Assembly: GCF_000974485.1 (NCBI RefSeq) | Contig: NZ_BBOM01000007.1 | Coordinates: 124,001 to 188,000 of the forward strand | Source of the DNA: Streptomyces sp. NBRC 109706 | Lineage (GTDB): Bacteria > Actinomycetota > Actinomycetes > Streptomycetales > Streptomycetaceae | Direction: 5' to 3' | Length of the DNA: 64,000 nt | Shown here: positions 29,464-37,206 of the stretch, one piece after another | How positions within the stretch are numbered: the first letter of the stretch is position 1 | Layout: each line of letters opens with the position of its first letter | The notes under the pieces: model-generated | Seen by the model: the letters and a program-made list of their open reading frames with translations, nothing else | Databases searched by the model: none | What the model was told of the DNA's origin: nothing | Translations under genes and position numbers: made by a program

Positions 29464-30390
29464 ATGAGCTACGCCACCGCCGGTTGGCCGGGCTGGCTGC
29501 TCGGCGCCGTCGCCGTCACCGCGCTCTCGGTCAGCGAGCTGCCGGGCCACGGCTTCTCCCCCGCCACCGCGTCCGCCGCGCCGGCGAGCACCGCCGCCGC
29601 GTCCCCGCGCGGCCAGGGCCCGCTGATCGTCGCCCACCGGGGCGCCTCCGGGCACGCCCCGGAGAACACCCTGGCCGCCGCCGACGCCGCCGCCGAGCTG
29701 GACACCGCCTGGGTGGAAACCGATGTACAGCGCACCAGGGACGGCGAGCTGATCCTGCTGCACGACACCACCCTCAACCGCACCACCGACGTGGAGGAGG
29801 TCTTCCCCGACCGCGCGCCCTGGCGGGTCTCGGACTTCACCCTGGCGGAGATCGACCGGCTCGACGCCGGCAGCTGGTTCGGCCCCGACTTCGCCGGGGA
29901 GGGCGTCCCGACGTTGGCCGAGTTCCTGGACCGGCTCTCCGCCAACGATCAGCGGCTGCTGCTTGAGCTGAAGTCCCCCGACGACTACCCGGGCATCGAG
30001 GAGGAGATCCTGGCGGAGCTGGGCGAGCGGGGCTGGCTCGACGAGTGGTACCCGGGGCAGCGGCTGGTGCTGCAGAGCTTCGACGCCGCCTCGGTGCGCA
30101 CGGTGCACGAGCTGGCGCCGCGCGTCGAGACCGGCTTCCTCGGCACGCCCCCGGTGGCCGAGATCGCGGACTACGCCGAGTTCGCCGACCAGATCAACCC
30201 GCGCCACGCAGATCTGACCGCAGCCTATGTGGAGAGCGTGCAGGCGGTGCGGGGTCCGCACGGCCGGCCGCTGAAGGTCTACACCTGGACCGTCAACGAC
30301 GGGGCGCTGGCCACCCGGGTGGCGGAGCTGGGCGTGGACGGGATCATCTCGGACGTCCCCGAGGTGGTGCGGGCGGCGCTGGCCTCCTGA
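29464..30390 (+). CDS. glpQ: Secreted glycerophosphodiester phosphodiesterase
   Basis: Hydrolyses glycerophosphodiesters (from phospholipid or teichoic acid breakdown) to glycerol-3-phosphate and an alcohol. The 308-aa protein has an N-terminal hydrophobic signal segment (about residues 8–40) and the GDPD signature VAHRGASGHAPENTLAA, with ETDVQRTRDGELILLHD supplying the metal and catalytic residues. The ATG at 29464 has GAGGAG 5 nt upstream. The C-terminal WTVNDG and GVDGIISDVPE motifs complete the TIM barrel. It is divergent from uvrB. With the upstream PHO-box-like site it probably belongs to the phosphate-starvation response. Confidence 0.93.
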   Translation: MSYATAGWPGWLLGAVAVTALSVSELPGHGFSPATASAAPASTAAASPRGQGPLIVAHRGASGHAPENTLAAADAAAELDTAWVETDVQRTRDGELILLHDTTLNRTTDVEEVFPDRAPWRVSDFTLAEIDRLDAGSWFGPDFAGEGVPTLAEFLDRLSANDQRLLLELKSPDDYPGIEEEILAELGERGWLDEWYPGQRLVLQSFDAASVRTVHELAPRVETGFLGTPPVAEIADYAEFADQINPRHADLTAAYVESVQAVRGPHGRPLKVYTWTVNDGALATRVAELGVDGIISDVPEVVRAALAS

Positions 30391-30424
30391 GCGCCGCCCG
30401 TGCCCGGCGGCTCACCGACCGGCA

Positions 30425-30447
30425 TTGTCAGTGGGCCGCCCTAGGCT
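30425..30447 (+). promoter_or_regulatory. RecA-NDp damage promoter of ogt
   Basis: TTGTCAGTG-N8-TAGGCT matches the consensus fully and ends 8 nt before the ATG at 30455, predicting a leaderless, damage-inducible mRNA. Confidence 0.75.
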
Positions 30448-30454
30448 GAGCGCC

Positions 30455-31000
30455 ATGACTGAGGAGAGCGGCTGCGTCTGGGCCGTCGAGCAGAGCCCGA
30501 TCGGCCCCCTGCTGCTGGTGGCCTCGGCGGCCGGCCTGGTGCAGGTCGCCTTCCACGCCGATCCGGGGACGGTGCGGCGGGCGCTGGCGCGGCTGTCCGC
30601 GGAGCTGGGCGTCCGGGCGGAGCCGGCGCCGGCCGGGCATCCGGTGGTGGCGGAGGCTGCCGAGCAGCTGGCGGCCTACTTCGCGGGCCGTCGCCGGGCC
30701 TTCGAGCTGCCGCTGGACTGGTCGCTGACATCCGGATTCACCCAGCGGGTGCTGCGGGAGCTGGCGGTGTCGGTGCCGTTGGGCAGCGTGGTCACCTACC
30801 AGGAGCTGGCCCTGCGGGTGGGTGAGCCGGGCGCCGCGCAGGCGGTGGGCGGGGCCATGGGGGCGAATCCGCTGCCGGTGGTGGTGCCCTGCCATCGGGT
30901 GGTGGCATCCGGCGGGGGCATAGGCGGCTTCAGCGGGGGTCTGGAGACCAAGCGGGAGCTGCTGGCCCTGGAGGGGGTGTTGCCCAGCCCGCTCTTCTGA
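30455..31000 (+). CDS. ogt: Methylated-DNA–protein-cysteine methyltransferase
   Basis: Suicide repair protein that removes alkyl groups from O6-alkylguanine. The 181-aa protein has the acceptor cysteine C146 in VVVPCHRVV and the helix-turn-helix segment VVTYQELALRVGEPGAAQAVGGAM (in parts), with the arginine finger replaced by the usual small-residue run. ATG 30455 lies exactly where a leaderless mRNA from the damage promoter would begin. No separate Ada-type regulatory domain is present. Confidence 0.95.
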   Translation: MTEESGCVWAVEQSPIGPLLLVASAAGLVQVAFHADPGTVRRALARLSAELGVRAEPAPAGHPVVAEAAEQLAAYFAGRRRAFELPLDWSLTSGFTQRVLRELAVSVPLGSVVTYQELALRVGEPGAAQAVGGAMGANPLPVVVPCHRVVASGGGIGGFSGGLETKRELLALEGVLPSPLF

Positions 31001-31131
31001 GGAGGCGGTCTCCGCCCTTCTGTACCGATACTGGTGCCGGGGCCGCGCCGGATCCGTGGTTCTTCCCGGCGCCCTCGCCAGGCGCGAGCCCGACGCCGAG
31101 CGTCGTCCGGCCCCAGGCAAGGAGGGCGACG

Positions 31132-31758
31132 ATGGCTGGGGCCCAGGATCGGCCGACGATCACCTACTGTTCGCTGGACGCGCTGCGCGCCCGTGGCTGG
31201 ACGCCGTTCCTGGTCCGGGGCTTTCTGGGCCGGCCGGATCGCACGGCGCCGGTGGAGCTGTATCTCAGCGCCCGGGTCAGGGAAGCGGAGTCGCTGCCGG
31301 AGTTCCTGGCCGCCAGGGAGCTGCGCAGGCGCAGGGCGCGGGCGCAGCGCGAGGCGGGCGAGCGCCGTCGGGCCGAGGCGCTGGCGGCGATCCTGGCCGC
31401 GCCGCTGGGGCTGCCCCGCCTCACGGAGGCCGAGCTGGCGGAGCGGGCGGTGGCCCATCGCAATCTGCGGGATGCCCAGCGGGCCGCGCTGTCCTGGGGG
31501 CACCGGCCGCGTCCGCGCACGGTGGACGAGCTGACGCCCGCCGAGCTGGGCAGATGGCAGGTGCGCTGGCTGTGGGAGGCGCTGCTCCCGCATGCCGCGC
31601 TGCTCGACGCACTACCGCCCGGCGACAGCCGGGCCGAGGGCCGGCGGCTGCTCACCGAGCGGTGTTACGACGCGATAGCGGCGGCCTATCCGGCACTCCG
31701 CCCGGAGTGCCGGGAACAGCGGGCCGCCGCGCTGGGGGATGCCCCGGAGGGATCCTGA
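31132..31758 (+). CDS. Hypothetical protein with possible winged-helix N-terminus
   Basis: I do not recognise a named family for this 208-aa protein. The first 60 residues (YCSLDALRARGWTPFLVRGFLG, in parts, then a beta strand VELYLSARVREAES) look like the excisionase/MerR-type winged helix found at the start of many Streptomyces proteins, which suggests DNA binding. The middle is a highly charged Arg/Ala/Glu helix (about 61–90), probably a coiled coil. A C-terminal helical part follows (QVRWLWEALLPHAALLDAL). ATG 31132 has AAGGAGGGCG upstream. It follows ogt by 131 bp. Confidence 0.6.
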   Translation: MAGAQDRPTITYCSLDALRARGWTPFLVRGFLGRPDRTAPVELYLSARVREAESLPEFLAARELRRRRARAQREAGERRRAEALAAILAAPLGLPRLTEAELAERAVAHRNLRDAQRAALSWGHRPRPRTVDELTPAELGRWQVRWLWEALLPHAALLDALPPGDSRAEGRRLLTERCYDAIAAAYPALRPECREQRAAALGDAPEGS

Positions 31759-31791
31759 GGCGTCGGGTCGCCGATCGGTCGATCAGCCGGC

Positions 31792-32481
31792 TCACACCTC
31801 GGCGTCCTGGTCGCGCAGGAACTTCATGGGGTCTATGGCGGTGCCGTAGTCGGCGCTGGTCCTGATCTCGAAGTGCAGGTGGGGGCCGCTGCTGTTCCCG
31901 GTGTTGCCGGACAGCGCGATCCGCTCGTCGGCGGAGACCTGCTGGCCCACCTGGACGTCGACCTGCGACAGGTGCGCGTACTGGCTGAAGGTGCCGTCAT
32001 CGTGCTTGATCACCACGGCGTTGCCGTACGCGGGGCCGTCCCCGGCGCCGTTGCCGCCGGCCTTGACCACGGTGCCGTCGTGGACGGCGTGCACCTCGGT
32101 GCCGCTCGGCACGGCGAAGTCCTGACCGCTGTGCTTGGCGGCCCAGCGGTCACCGCTGTTGCCATAGGTGGCCGACAGCTCGTAGTCGTCCGAGATGGGC
32201 GACACCCAGTCGGCGGCCTTGTCGGTCTCGGCAGCCTTGGCGGCCTTGGCGGTGCCCTCGCCCGACTCGGCGGCGGCCCGCAGCGCCTCGGCCTGGCCAC
32301 GCGTGGTGTCGGCCAGCTCGCTCGCGGTGCCGGAGGCGAAGGCGTCGGCGTTCGTGCCCTCGGCGGCCACCGCGGCACCGGTCAGCGCGACCGTGGCGCA
32401 GGCGCCGGCCACGACAGCGGCGGCGGCACGGGCACGGAGGGTCCTGGGGGCGCGGGTCGTGATGGTGGTGGTGTTCAGCAT
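31792..32481 (-). CDS. Secreted M23-family metallopeptidase
   Basis: Exported peptidoglycan endopeptidase of the LytM/M23 type. The 229-aa protein begins with a signal peptide (RARAAAAVVAGACATVALTGAAVA, in parts) and has a charged alpha-helical linker rich in Ala/Asp/Lys. The M23 domain carries the zinc ligands H and D in HSGQDFAVPSGT and the H in GPHLHFEIRTS. ATG 32481 is the start because AGAGGATG lies just upstream and the signal peptide then begins correctly. Its long upstream region (32482–32939) contains a stem-loop next to the start. It converges on the 31132 gene. Confidence 0.9.
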   Translation of the reverse strand: MLNTTTITTRAPRTLRARAAAAVVAGACATVALTGAAVAAEGTNADAFASGTASELADTTRGQAEALRAAAESGEGTAKAAKAAETDKAADWVSPISDDYELSATYGNSGDRWAAKHSGQDFAVPSGTEVHAVHDGTVVKAGGNGAGDGPAYGNAVVIKHDDGTFSQYAHLSQVDVQVGQQVSADERIALSGNTGNSSGPHLHFEIRTSADYGTAIDPMKFLRDQDAEV

Positions 32482-32495
32482 GAAGGGACATCCTC

Positions 32496-32540
32496 TGAGA
32501 TTCGGGGGCATCCCGACCGAAACCAGCCGGGCGAATCTCA
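32496..32540 (-). promoter_or_regulatory. Stem-loop in the 5' leader of the M23 gene
   Basis: Perfect 9-bp arms (TGAGATTCG at 32496–32504 and CGAATCTCA at 32532–32540) surround 27 nt. On the minus strand the second arm runs into AGAGGATG, the likely ribosome-binding site. The element may modulate translation or be a divided operator. Confidence 0.5.
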
Positions 32541-32763
32541 TTGATAACGGGCATTTCCCCCGAGCACAAGAACCCTCATTACTAGCCGTCCCCGTAGTCG
32601 TCACGGCCGGAATAACGGGCCCGATCACCGCCGTCGAGAACGCCACGGAACGCCGTCCGGAAGCCGTTCATGCCATGAGGAAGCCCGGCACACGCCGCTG
32701 ACCTGTCATTTCTTCCGACTGTCCGGAAGTCGGCGAGTGTGCCGGGCGAAATTCCCATCGGCC

Positions 32764-32791
32764 AGGACCGAAAGTCCCGGGCCTTTGGTCA
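32764..32791. promoter_or_regulatory. Two adjacent DosR/OsdR-like sites
   Basis: AGGACCGAAAGTCCC (centre 32771) and GGGCCTTTGGTCA (centre 32785) both resemble GGGAC/CNNNGGTCC palindromes bound by dormancy regulators of the DevR/OsdR type. The spacing between centres is 14 bp. The match is suggestive only. Confidence 0.3.
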
Positions 32792-32939
32792 CCTGGTTTT
32801 CCTATCCACCCTCGTAGGCCCCCGAGGGGCTGTGTCGACCGTCACGTGGAATGCGGCGGGCAGGCCCGGAAAAGGGCGGTCGGATTGCCGAATTCAGGGT
32901 GCGCACAGCGCGGACGGAAGCCTCGGGACGGCCTTTTCG

Positions 32940-33680
32940 TCACTGCGGATACAGCTCGAAGGTGGCGCAGCGGCGGCCGCCGAAACGGGGCGCGTCGGCC
33001 TCGGCGGCCCTGGTGAGCAGCTTCCGCGCGTAGCCGACCGGCTCGTGGTCGCCCAGCCCCGTGATGTAGGCGCGGTGCTCGGCGAGGGAGGCGATGCCCC
33101 GCTCCAGCGACCGCTCGCCGAGCGGTTGGGCGTGGGTGGGATGCGGGGCCGCCGCCACCGCCACCCAGCGCACCCCGCCCCAGGGCTGGAGGCCGCCCTC
33201 GGCGAGCTGTTCGGGAAAGATCCAGCGGTTGCCCGCGTCGCCGGCGGCGTCCAGCACGGCGCGGCCCACCACCCGGTGGTCCGGGGTGTTCCAGTAGGTG
33301 CCGCCCCAGGTGTCGTGGTGGTTGAGGGTGAGCAGCAGCTCGGGGCGGTGCCGACGCACGGCGGCCGCCAGATCGGCCCGCAGCCGGGGGCCCGGCTCGA
33401 TCACGCCGTCGCGATGGTCGAGGAACTCCACGGTGTCCACGCCCACCGCCGCCGCGCTGGCGATCTGCTCGGCCTCCCTGATCCGGGCCGACTCCCCGGG
33501 CTCGATGCCGTCGATGCCGGCCTCTCCCCTGGTGACCAGCAGATAGGTCACCTCCTTGCCCGCCTCGGTCCACTCGGCCACCGCTCCGGAGGCCCCGTAC
33601 TCCAGGTCGTCGGGGTGGGCGACGACGGCCAGTGCCCTTCGCCAGTCCAGGGGCAGGGGGGTCAGTTGGTCGGGCACCAC
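32940..33680 (-). CDS. PIG-L family deacetylase
   Basis: A zinc-dependent N-acetyl-sugar or mycothiol-type amidase fold (LmbE/MshB/Mca/PIG-L). The 246-aa protein has AHPDD at residues 21–25, which gives the zinc ligands, with the later NHHDTWGGTYWNTPDHR contributing the third histidine region. GTG 33680 and the next GTG (33677) are both possible; GAGGAGACC lies just upstream. It lacks the usual MshB/Mca C-terminus, so the substrate is unknown. It follows the exonuclease gene on the minus strand by 87 bp. Confidence 0.85.
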   Translation of the reverse strand: MVPDQLTPLPLDWRRALAVVAHPDDLEYGASGAVAEWTEAGKEVTYLLVTRGEAGIDGIEPGESARIREAEQIASAAAVGVDTVEFLDHRDGVIEPGPRLRADLAAAVRRHRPELLLTLNHHDTWGGTYWNTPDHRVVGRAVLDAAGDAGNRWIFPEQLAEGGLQPWGGVRWVAVAAAPHPTHAQPLGERSLERGIASLAEHRAYITGLGDHEPVGYARKLLTRAAEADAPRFGGRRCATFELYPQ

Positions 33681-33767
33681 GGTCTCCTCACGGTCGACGG
33701 GGTGGGCCGGAGGCCGCTCGCCGGCGGGCGACGGACGACGGAGGGGCCCAGCGGGAGCCCACTCACC

Positions 33768-35240
33768 CTAACCAGCGCCGTGGTCGGCGCCCCCGGTCGT
33801 GCCGCCGCCCGTCCGGGCGAGCCGCAGCCGGCAGCGGCCGGCCCGCCGGTCAAGCGTCTCCCACGCGGCCTGGGCGCTCTCGCCCCGCCGGAAGGCCAGC
33901 GCGCGTTCGCACAGCGCGAGCGCGGCGGCGTGCTCGCCCCGGCGCTCGTGGTGCAGCGAGAGCCGGTTGAACACCACCAGATCCCGCACTCCCCCGTCGA
34001 CGGCCGACCGCCAGATCCGGGCGGCGTCCGCGTCACGCCCCCGGCGTTCAAGGCCCCGCCCGACATAGCGGGCCGCCCGGCCGAGCGCCGCCAGATCGCC
34101 CGCCGCCCGCAGCAGCGGCAGGACGGCGGCCAGCTCGTCCACCCACGCCGGATCGTCGCCGTAGTGGGAGACCAGCGCGGCTCCGGCGCTGCCGGTCGCG
34201 CAGAGACCGAGCGTGGCGCAGGACCAGCAGCCGCCGCAGTCGGCGAGCGCCGCGATGGCCGCGGCCGGCTCGGGGAAGAGTTCCAGCAGGTGGCGCGGGG
34301 GTTCGGGGCCCTGATCCAGGGCGGCGAGCCAGGTCACCGAGGGCGCCACATCGGACCGTCGGGTCCGTGGGTCGGCCAGCAGCAGACGCAGCGCGGTGTG
34401 CAGCGCCTCGCGCGCCAGCTCGGGCCGTGCCGGCCCGAAGACGGCGGTGGGCCCGCTCACCATGCCGCCGAACCAGCCCCAGAGCCGCCCGGCCTCCGGG
34501 CAGCCGTCCCGCTGGAGGGTGGTCAGCGCCCGTGTCCAGGCGTCGGCGCCCCCCTGCCAGTGGGCGATCAGCCGGTGCGCGGCCCGGTGCTCCGTCCCCA
34601 GCCCCTCGGTCTCCGCGTCGCAGCGGGCCCGCCCGCGCCGCTCCCGGTGAAGCACCTCGGCCGTGGGTTCGGTGAGCCGCGCGAGATCGGTGTGGCCGTC
34701 GGCCTCGGCTCTGGCGAGCAGTTCGAAGAGGAGCGCGGCGGTCACCTCGGCGTCCGAGTCCGCCCGATGCGCCCGATGGGCGATGCCCAACGAGGCGACG
34801 CAGGTGGTCAGTCGGTGGTTGGCCAGCTCGGGCAGGTAGCGGCGGGCCAGGGCCAGGGTGTCCAGTGCCGTCTCGGGCAGCCGACCGGCCCCGGCCAGCT
34901 CCAGCTCCATGGCGAGGAACCGCAGGTCGAAGCCCACGTTATGGGCGACCAGGACCGCGCCTTCCAGCCTGCTGACGACCTGGGGCAGCACGGCGGCGAA
35001 GCGCGGGGCCGCGGTGCTCTGCGCCAGGGTGATCCCGTGGACATGCACCGGTCCCGTGTCCCGGCCGGCGTCGAGCAGGCTGCTCCAACGGTCGGTGATC
35101 CGACCGTCCTCCACGGTGACCAGGGCGAGGGAGACCATGCGGTCGCCCCGTTCGGGGGCGAGCCCGGTGGTCTCGCAGTCGAGCACCACGAAGCGGTGGG
35201 CGCGCAGTATGTCGCTCGGTGGGGGATCCATGGGAGTCAT
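33768..35240 (-). CDS. DnaQ-type DEDDh 3'-5' exonuclease with a C-terminal extension
   Basis: An N-terminal DEDDh exonuclease domain of DNA polymerase III epsilon type (about residues 15–180). Exo I is VVLDCETTG (residues 18–26), Exo II is AHNVGFDLRF, and the Exo III region is RADSDAEVT with its histidine (HRAHRADSD). The further 300 residues are alanine-rich helices with TPR-like character, including a Cys cluster CGGCWSCATLGLC that could bind a metal. The protein is 490 aa, long for a stand-alone exonuclease. ATG 35240 gives MTPMDPPPS; an internal ATG follows at the fourth codon. Confidence 0.85.
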   Translation of the reverse strand: MTPMDPPPSDILRAHRFVVLDCETTGLAPERGDRMVSLALVTVEDGRITDRWSSLLDAGRDTGPVHVHGITLAQSTAAPRFAAVLPQVVSRLEGAVLVAHNVGFDLRFLAMELELAGAGRLPETALDTLALARRYLPELANHRLTTCVASLGIAHRAHRADSDAEVTAALLFELLARAEADGHTDLARLTEPTAEVLHRERRGRARCDAETEGLGTEHRAAHRLIAHWQGGADAWTRALTTLQRDGCPEAGRLWGWFGGMVSGPTAVFGPARPELAREALHTALRLLLADPRTRRSDVAPSVTWLAALDQGPEPPRHLLELFPEPAAAIAALADCGGCWSCATLGLCATGSAGAALVSHYGDDPAWVDELAAVLPLLRAAGDLAALGRAARYVGRGLERRGRDADAARIWRSAVDGGVRDLVVFNRLSLHHERRGEHAAALALCERALAFRRGESAQAAWETLDRRAGRCRLRLARTGGGTTGGADHGAG

Positions 35241-35276
35241 GGCAGTTGACGAGGGAGACGGGGAGCGTGGGCGCGC

Positions 35277-35726
35277 TCAGCGCCAGCCGTGGCGCGCCTG
35301 GAGGTTGTGCACGACGCGCTGGAACCGCGCGCGGTCCAGGGCGCACGCCTCCCGCCGCATGCCGTCGGGATGCACCCGCAGCACGCGTTCCAGATGCACC
35401 CAGGAGTCGCGGCCGGAGCGGTCCCAGGGGCCGGAGCCCAGGGGCAACCACTCTTCGTCGCCCTCCTTGACGCGGCTGGAGAGCTGCACCGCGAGCAGCG
35501 TCTCCCGCTGGGCCTCACGGGCCACCACCAGCACCGGGCGGTCCTTCCCCCGGCCGTCGCCCTCCTCGTAGGGGACCCAGGTCCAGACGATCTCGCCGGG
35601 ATCGGGATCCCCGTCGGGCTCCGGGGCGTACTCGGTACGGACGGCGCCGACGCCGCGCGGCTCGACCTCGACGGTGGCGGAGGCGCCATGGCGGCCGGGT
35701 ATCTCGTCTGACTGGATGCTGTCCAT
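35277..35726 (-). CDS. PemK/MazF-like protein
   Basis: A 149-aa protein whose middle region resembles the PemK/MazF toxin fold: IVWTWVPYEEGDGRGKDRPVLVV, in parts, then VQLSSRVKEGDEEWLPLGSG and WVHLERVLRVHPDGM. PemK/MazF proteins are mRNA endonucleases paired with a short antitoxin, but no typical antitoxin gene is adjacent. The gene just upstream (35875) encodes a longer helical protein. The N-terminal 40 residues are extra. A house-keeping Streptomyces variant without toxin activity is possible. Start ATG 35726; a GTG three codons earlier is an alternative. Confidence 0.65.
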   Translation of the reverse strand: MDSIQSDEIPGRHGASATVEVEPRGVGAVRTEYAPEPDGDPDPGEIVWTWVPYEEGDGRGKDRPVLVVAREAQRETLLAVQLSSRVKEGDEEWLPLGSGPWDRSGRDSWVHLERVLRVHPDGMRREACALDRARFQRVVHNLQARHGWR

Positions 35727-35758
35727 GGAACCCACGGTATCGCCGCCGCCCAGCCGGA

Positions 35759-35781
35759 CTGTCAGTGGCGGGGGTTAACGT
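35759..35781 (+). promoter_or_regulatory. RecA-NDp-like promoter pointing antisense
   Basis: CTGTCAGTG-N8-TAACGT differs from TTGTCRGTG-N8-TANNNT by one base. It lies on the plus strand, in the gap between two minus-strand genes, and points into the 3' end of the 35875–36315 gene. I see no convincing plus-strand gene downstream, so an antisense or small RNA is the likely product if it is active. Confidence 0.45.
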
Positions 35782-35874
35782 TCGGGTAGTCGACTTCGGC
35801 CGTGGTCACGGGCGTTGGCGGAGGCGTCGGCGGCGGCCGGCGACGGTGCCCGCTCCCCTGATCCCGGTGTGGTG

Positions 35875-36315
35875 TCAGAAGTCGGCGGAACGAAGGGTGC
35901 GTTCGCGAATGTTGTCGAGAAAGACGGGCACGTCCTCCATGGTCGTCCCCGTGCACTGCACGATCAGATCCATCACGTCGCCGGCGGACAGCGCCCCGAC
36001 CACGGGGTGGACATGCGCCAGGCCGACCCGCTCCTCCATACGTTTCAACACATGGATGGCGAGGTTCAGTTCGGGCACGCGATCGGTGTGGCCGAAGTCC
36101 AGGCTGCGCCGCATCACCCACATGTCGGGGATGATCTGGCCGAAGACGATGATGTGCGCCAACGCGAACATCGAACGGGCGCACTGCCGCGCGCTCTCGT
36201 CCGACTCGTCCTGAAGCGCCCGCACGGCCTCCTCGTCCTCGGCGAGATGGGCCTTGATGAGGGCCACCGCGTGCAGCACCTCGTCCCTGCTGTACGGCCT
36301 GACCGCGTCGTCCAC
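35875..36315 (-). CDS. Hypothetical all-helical protein
   Basis: I do not recognise the family. The 146-aa protein is predicted to be mostly helical (VLHAVALIKAHLAEDEEAVRALQ, in parts; ARQCARSMFALAHIIVFGQII; LNLAIHVLKRMEERVG), with no signal peptide or membrane segment. The GTG at 36315 has GGGAG 6 nt upstream. It precedes the PemK/MazF-like gene by 148 bp on the same strand, and the antisense promoter candidate lies in that gap. The promoter region upstream (36316–36380) contains several CACTG/CAGTG repeats. Confidence 0.6.
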   Translation of the reverse strand: MDDAVRPYSRDEVLHAVALIKAHLAEDEEAVRALQDESDESARQCARSMFALAHIIVFGQIIPDMWVMRRSLDFGHTDRVPELNLAIHVLKRMEERVGLAHVHPVVGALSAGDVMDLIVQCTGTTMEDVPVFLDNIRERTLRSADF

Positions 36316-36426
36316 GCCCCAACTCCCTGCTCACTGTGCGCTGATCAGTGGAGCACTCAGTGTGTCAGGTTTGTCCGCCGGATGGGTCCGTTCGCCAAGC
36401 CCCGTCCCCGCTCCCCCTCTTGGGCG

Positions 36427-37101
36427 TCACGGCCGCCGAACCGCGCCCCCGTTCCACGCGGGACGCTCCGCGTGGTCCACCCGCACCACCACGTCCGCCA
36501 CCTCCTCCGGCCGCTCGTCGGCGGCGTAGCCGGCGAAGGCGGGCAGGGTCCACTGCCACTCCGCCGGCGTACGCCGGGCCAGCGCGCCCGCGGAAAGGCT
36601 CAGATGAACGACGAGATCGGCCGGGAACCACCGACCCAACAGAAAGACACCATGGAGCAACAACACACCGCCCGGCGGCAGTTCGACATAGGCGCTGCGC
36701 GTCGCCCGATCCAGCTCCCGGTCCCAGAGATCCGGCAGCACCCGCCCCGTGCCGCCGGGGTCGAGCGGGGTCAGCACCTCGCGCCAGAGGGCGCTCACAT
36801 CCCACCAGGACTCCCGATAGGCGTCCGGGTCCCGGCGGCCGAACTCGTAGCGCAGCGAGGCGGCCCTGAGGAACCCGGCCGCGTCGACCACCACCGCCGA
36901 CCGCCCGCGCAGCCTCAGCTCCTCGGCGACGGCCGCCGCCAGCCGGCCGCCGCCGGCCACCGGGGCCCCGTCGATCAGCACCCGCCGCCAGGTCGGCTCG
37001 GACGCATCCCGCCCCCCGGCGTCAGGGCCTGGCGCCGGGGCCAGGATCCGCTCCGTCAGCTCCCCGGCCAGCCGTTCCCAGGTGATCGCCTCCAGTCGCA
37101 T
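36427..37101 (-). CDS. Uridine-kinase-like protein with degenerate P-loop
   Basis: A 224-aa protein of the type annotated in Streptomyces as uridine kinase. The segment at the usual Walker A position, VLIDGAPVAGGGRLA, lacks the lysine and Ser/Thr that bind ATP phosphates, while the downstream features (VVVDAAGFLR, RRDPDAYRESWWD, VLLLHGVFLL, RRTPAEWQW) resemble the family. Kinase activity is therefore doubtful; it may be a regulatory or pseudo-enzyme. The ATG at 37101 (MRLEAITW) is the first good start. It is divergent from the 76-aa gene at 37207. Confidence 0.7.
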   Translation of the reverse strand: MRLEAITWERLAGELTERILAPAPGPDAGGRDASEPTWRRVLIDGAPVAGGGRLAAAVAEELRLRGRSAVVVDAAGFLRAASLRYEFGRRDPDAYRESWWDVSALWREVLTPLDPGGTGRVLPDLWDRELDRATRSAYVELPPGGVLLLHGVFLLGRWFPADLVVHLSLSAGALARRTPAEWQWTLPAFAGYAADERPEEVADVVVRVDHAERPAWNGGAVRRP

Positions 37102-37206
37102 CACCCCATCATCGCCGCAGCGGCACGCCGCGCGCCCCCGGGGCTGCCGGGGGGCGCCGGGGGGCGCGTTCTTCCCTCCGTGCGCCGCGCGCCGCACGAT
37201 AGAGCC

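Larger units (their letters stand above)
32482..32939. other. Long upstream region of the M23 peptidase gene
   Basis: This 458-bp stretch has no plausible gene. Read toward the M23 gene (minus strand) it holds a pair of DosR/OsdR-like half-palindromes (32764–32791), a short hairpin (32715–32733, CCGACT/AGTCGG arms), and a 9-bp-arm stem-loop close to the start codon (32496–32540). I looked for a c-di-AMP (ydaO) riboswitch, which controls other Streptomyces wall hydrolases, and did not find its conserved blocks. Confidence 0.6.

Noticed and set aside
32482..32939. c-di-AMP (ydaO) riboswitch upstream of the M23 peptidase
   Set aside because: The conserved blocks of that riboswitch were looked for and not found; only simple stem-loops are present.
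35765..36214. A 149-codon plus-strand frame starting 7 bp inside the antisense damage promoter candidate
   Set aside because: It is arginine-rich, lacks recognisable motifs and is antisense to the 35875–36315 gene; it looks like a shadow frame.
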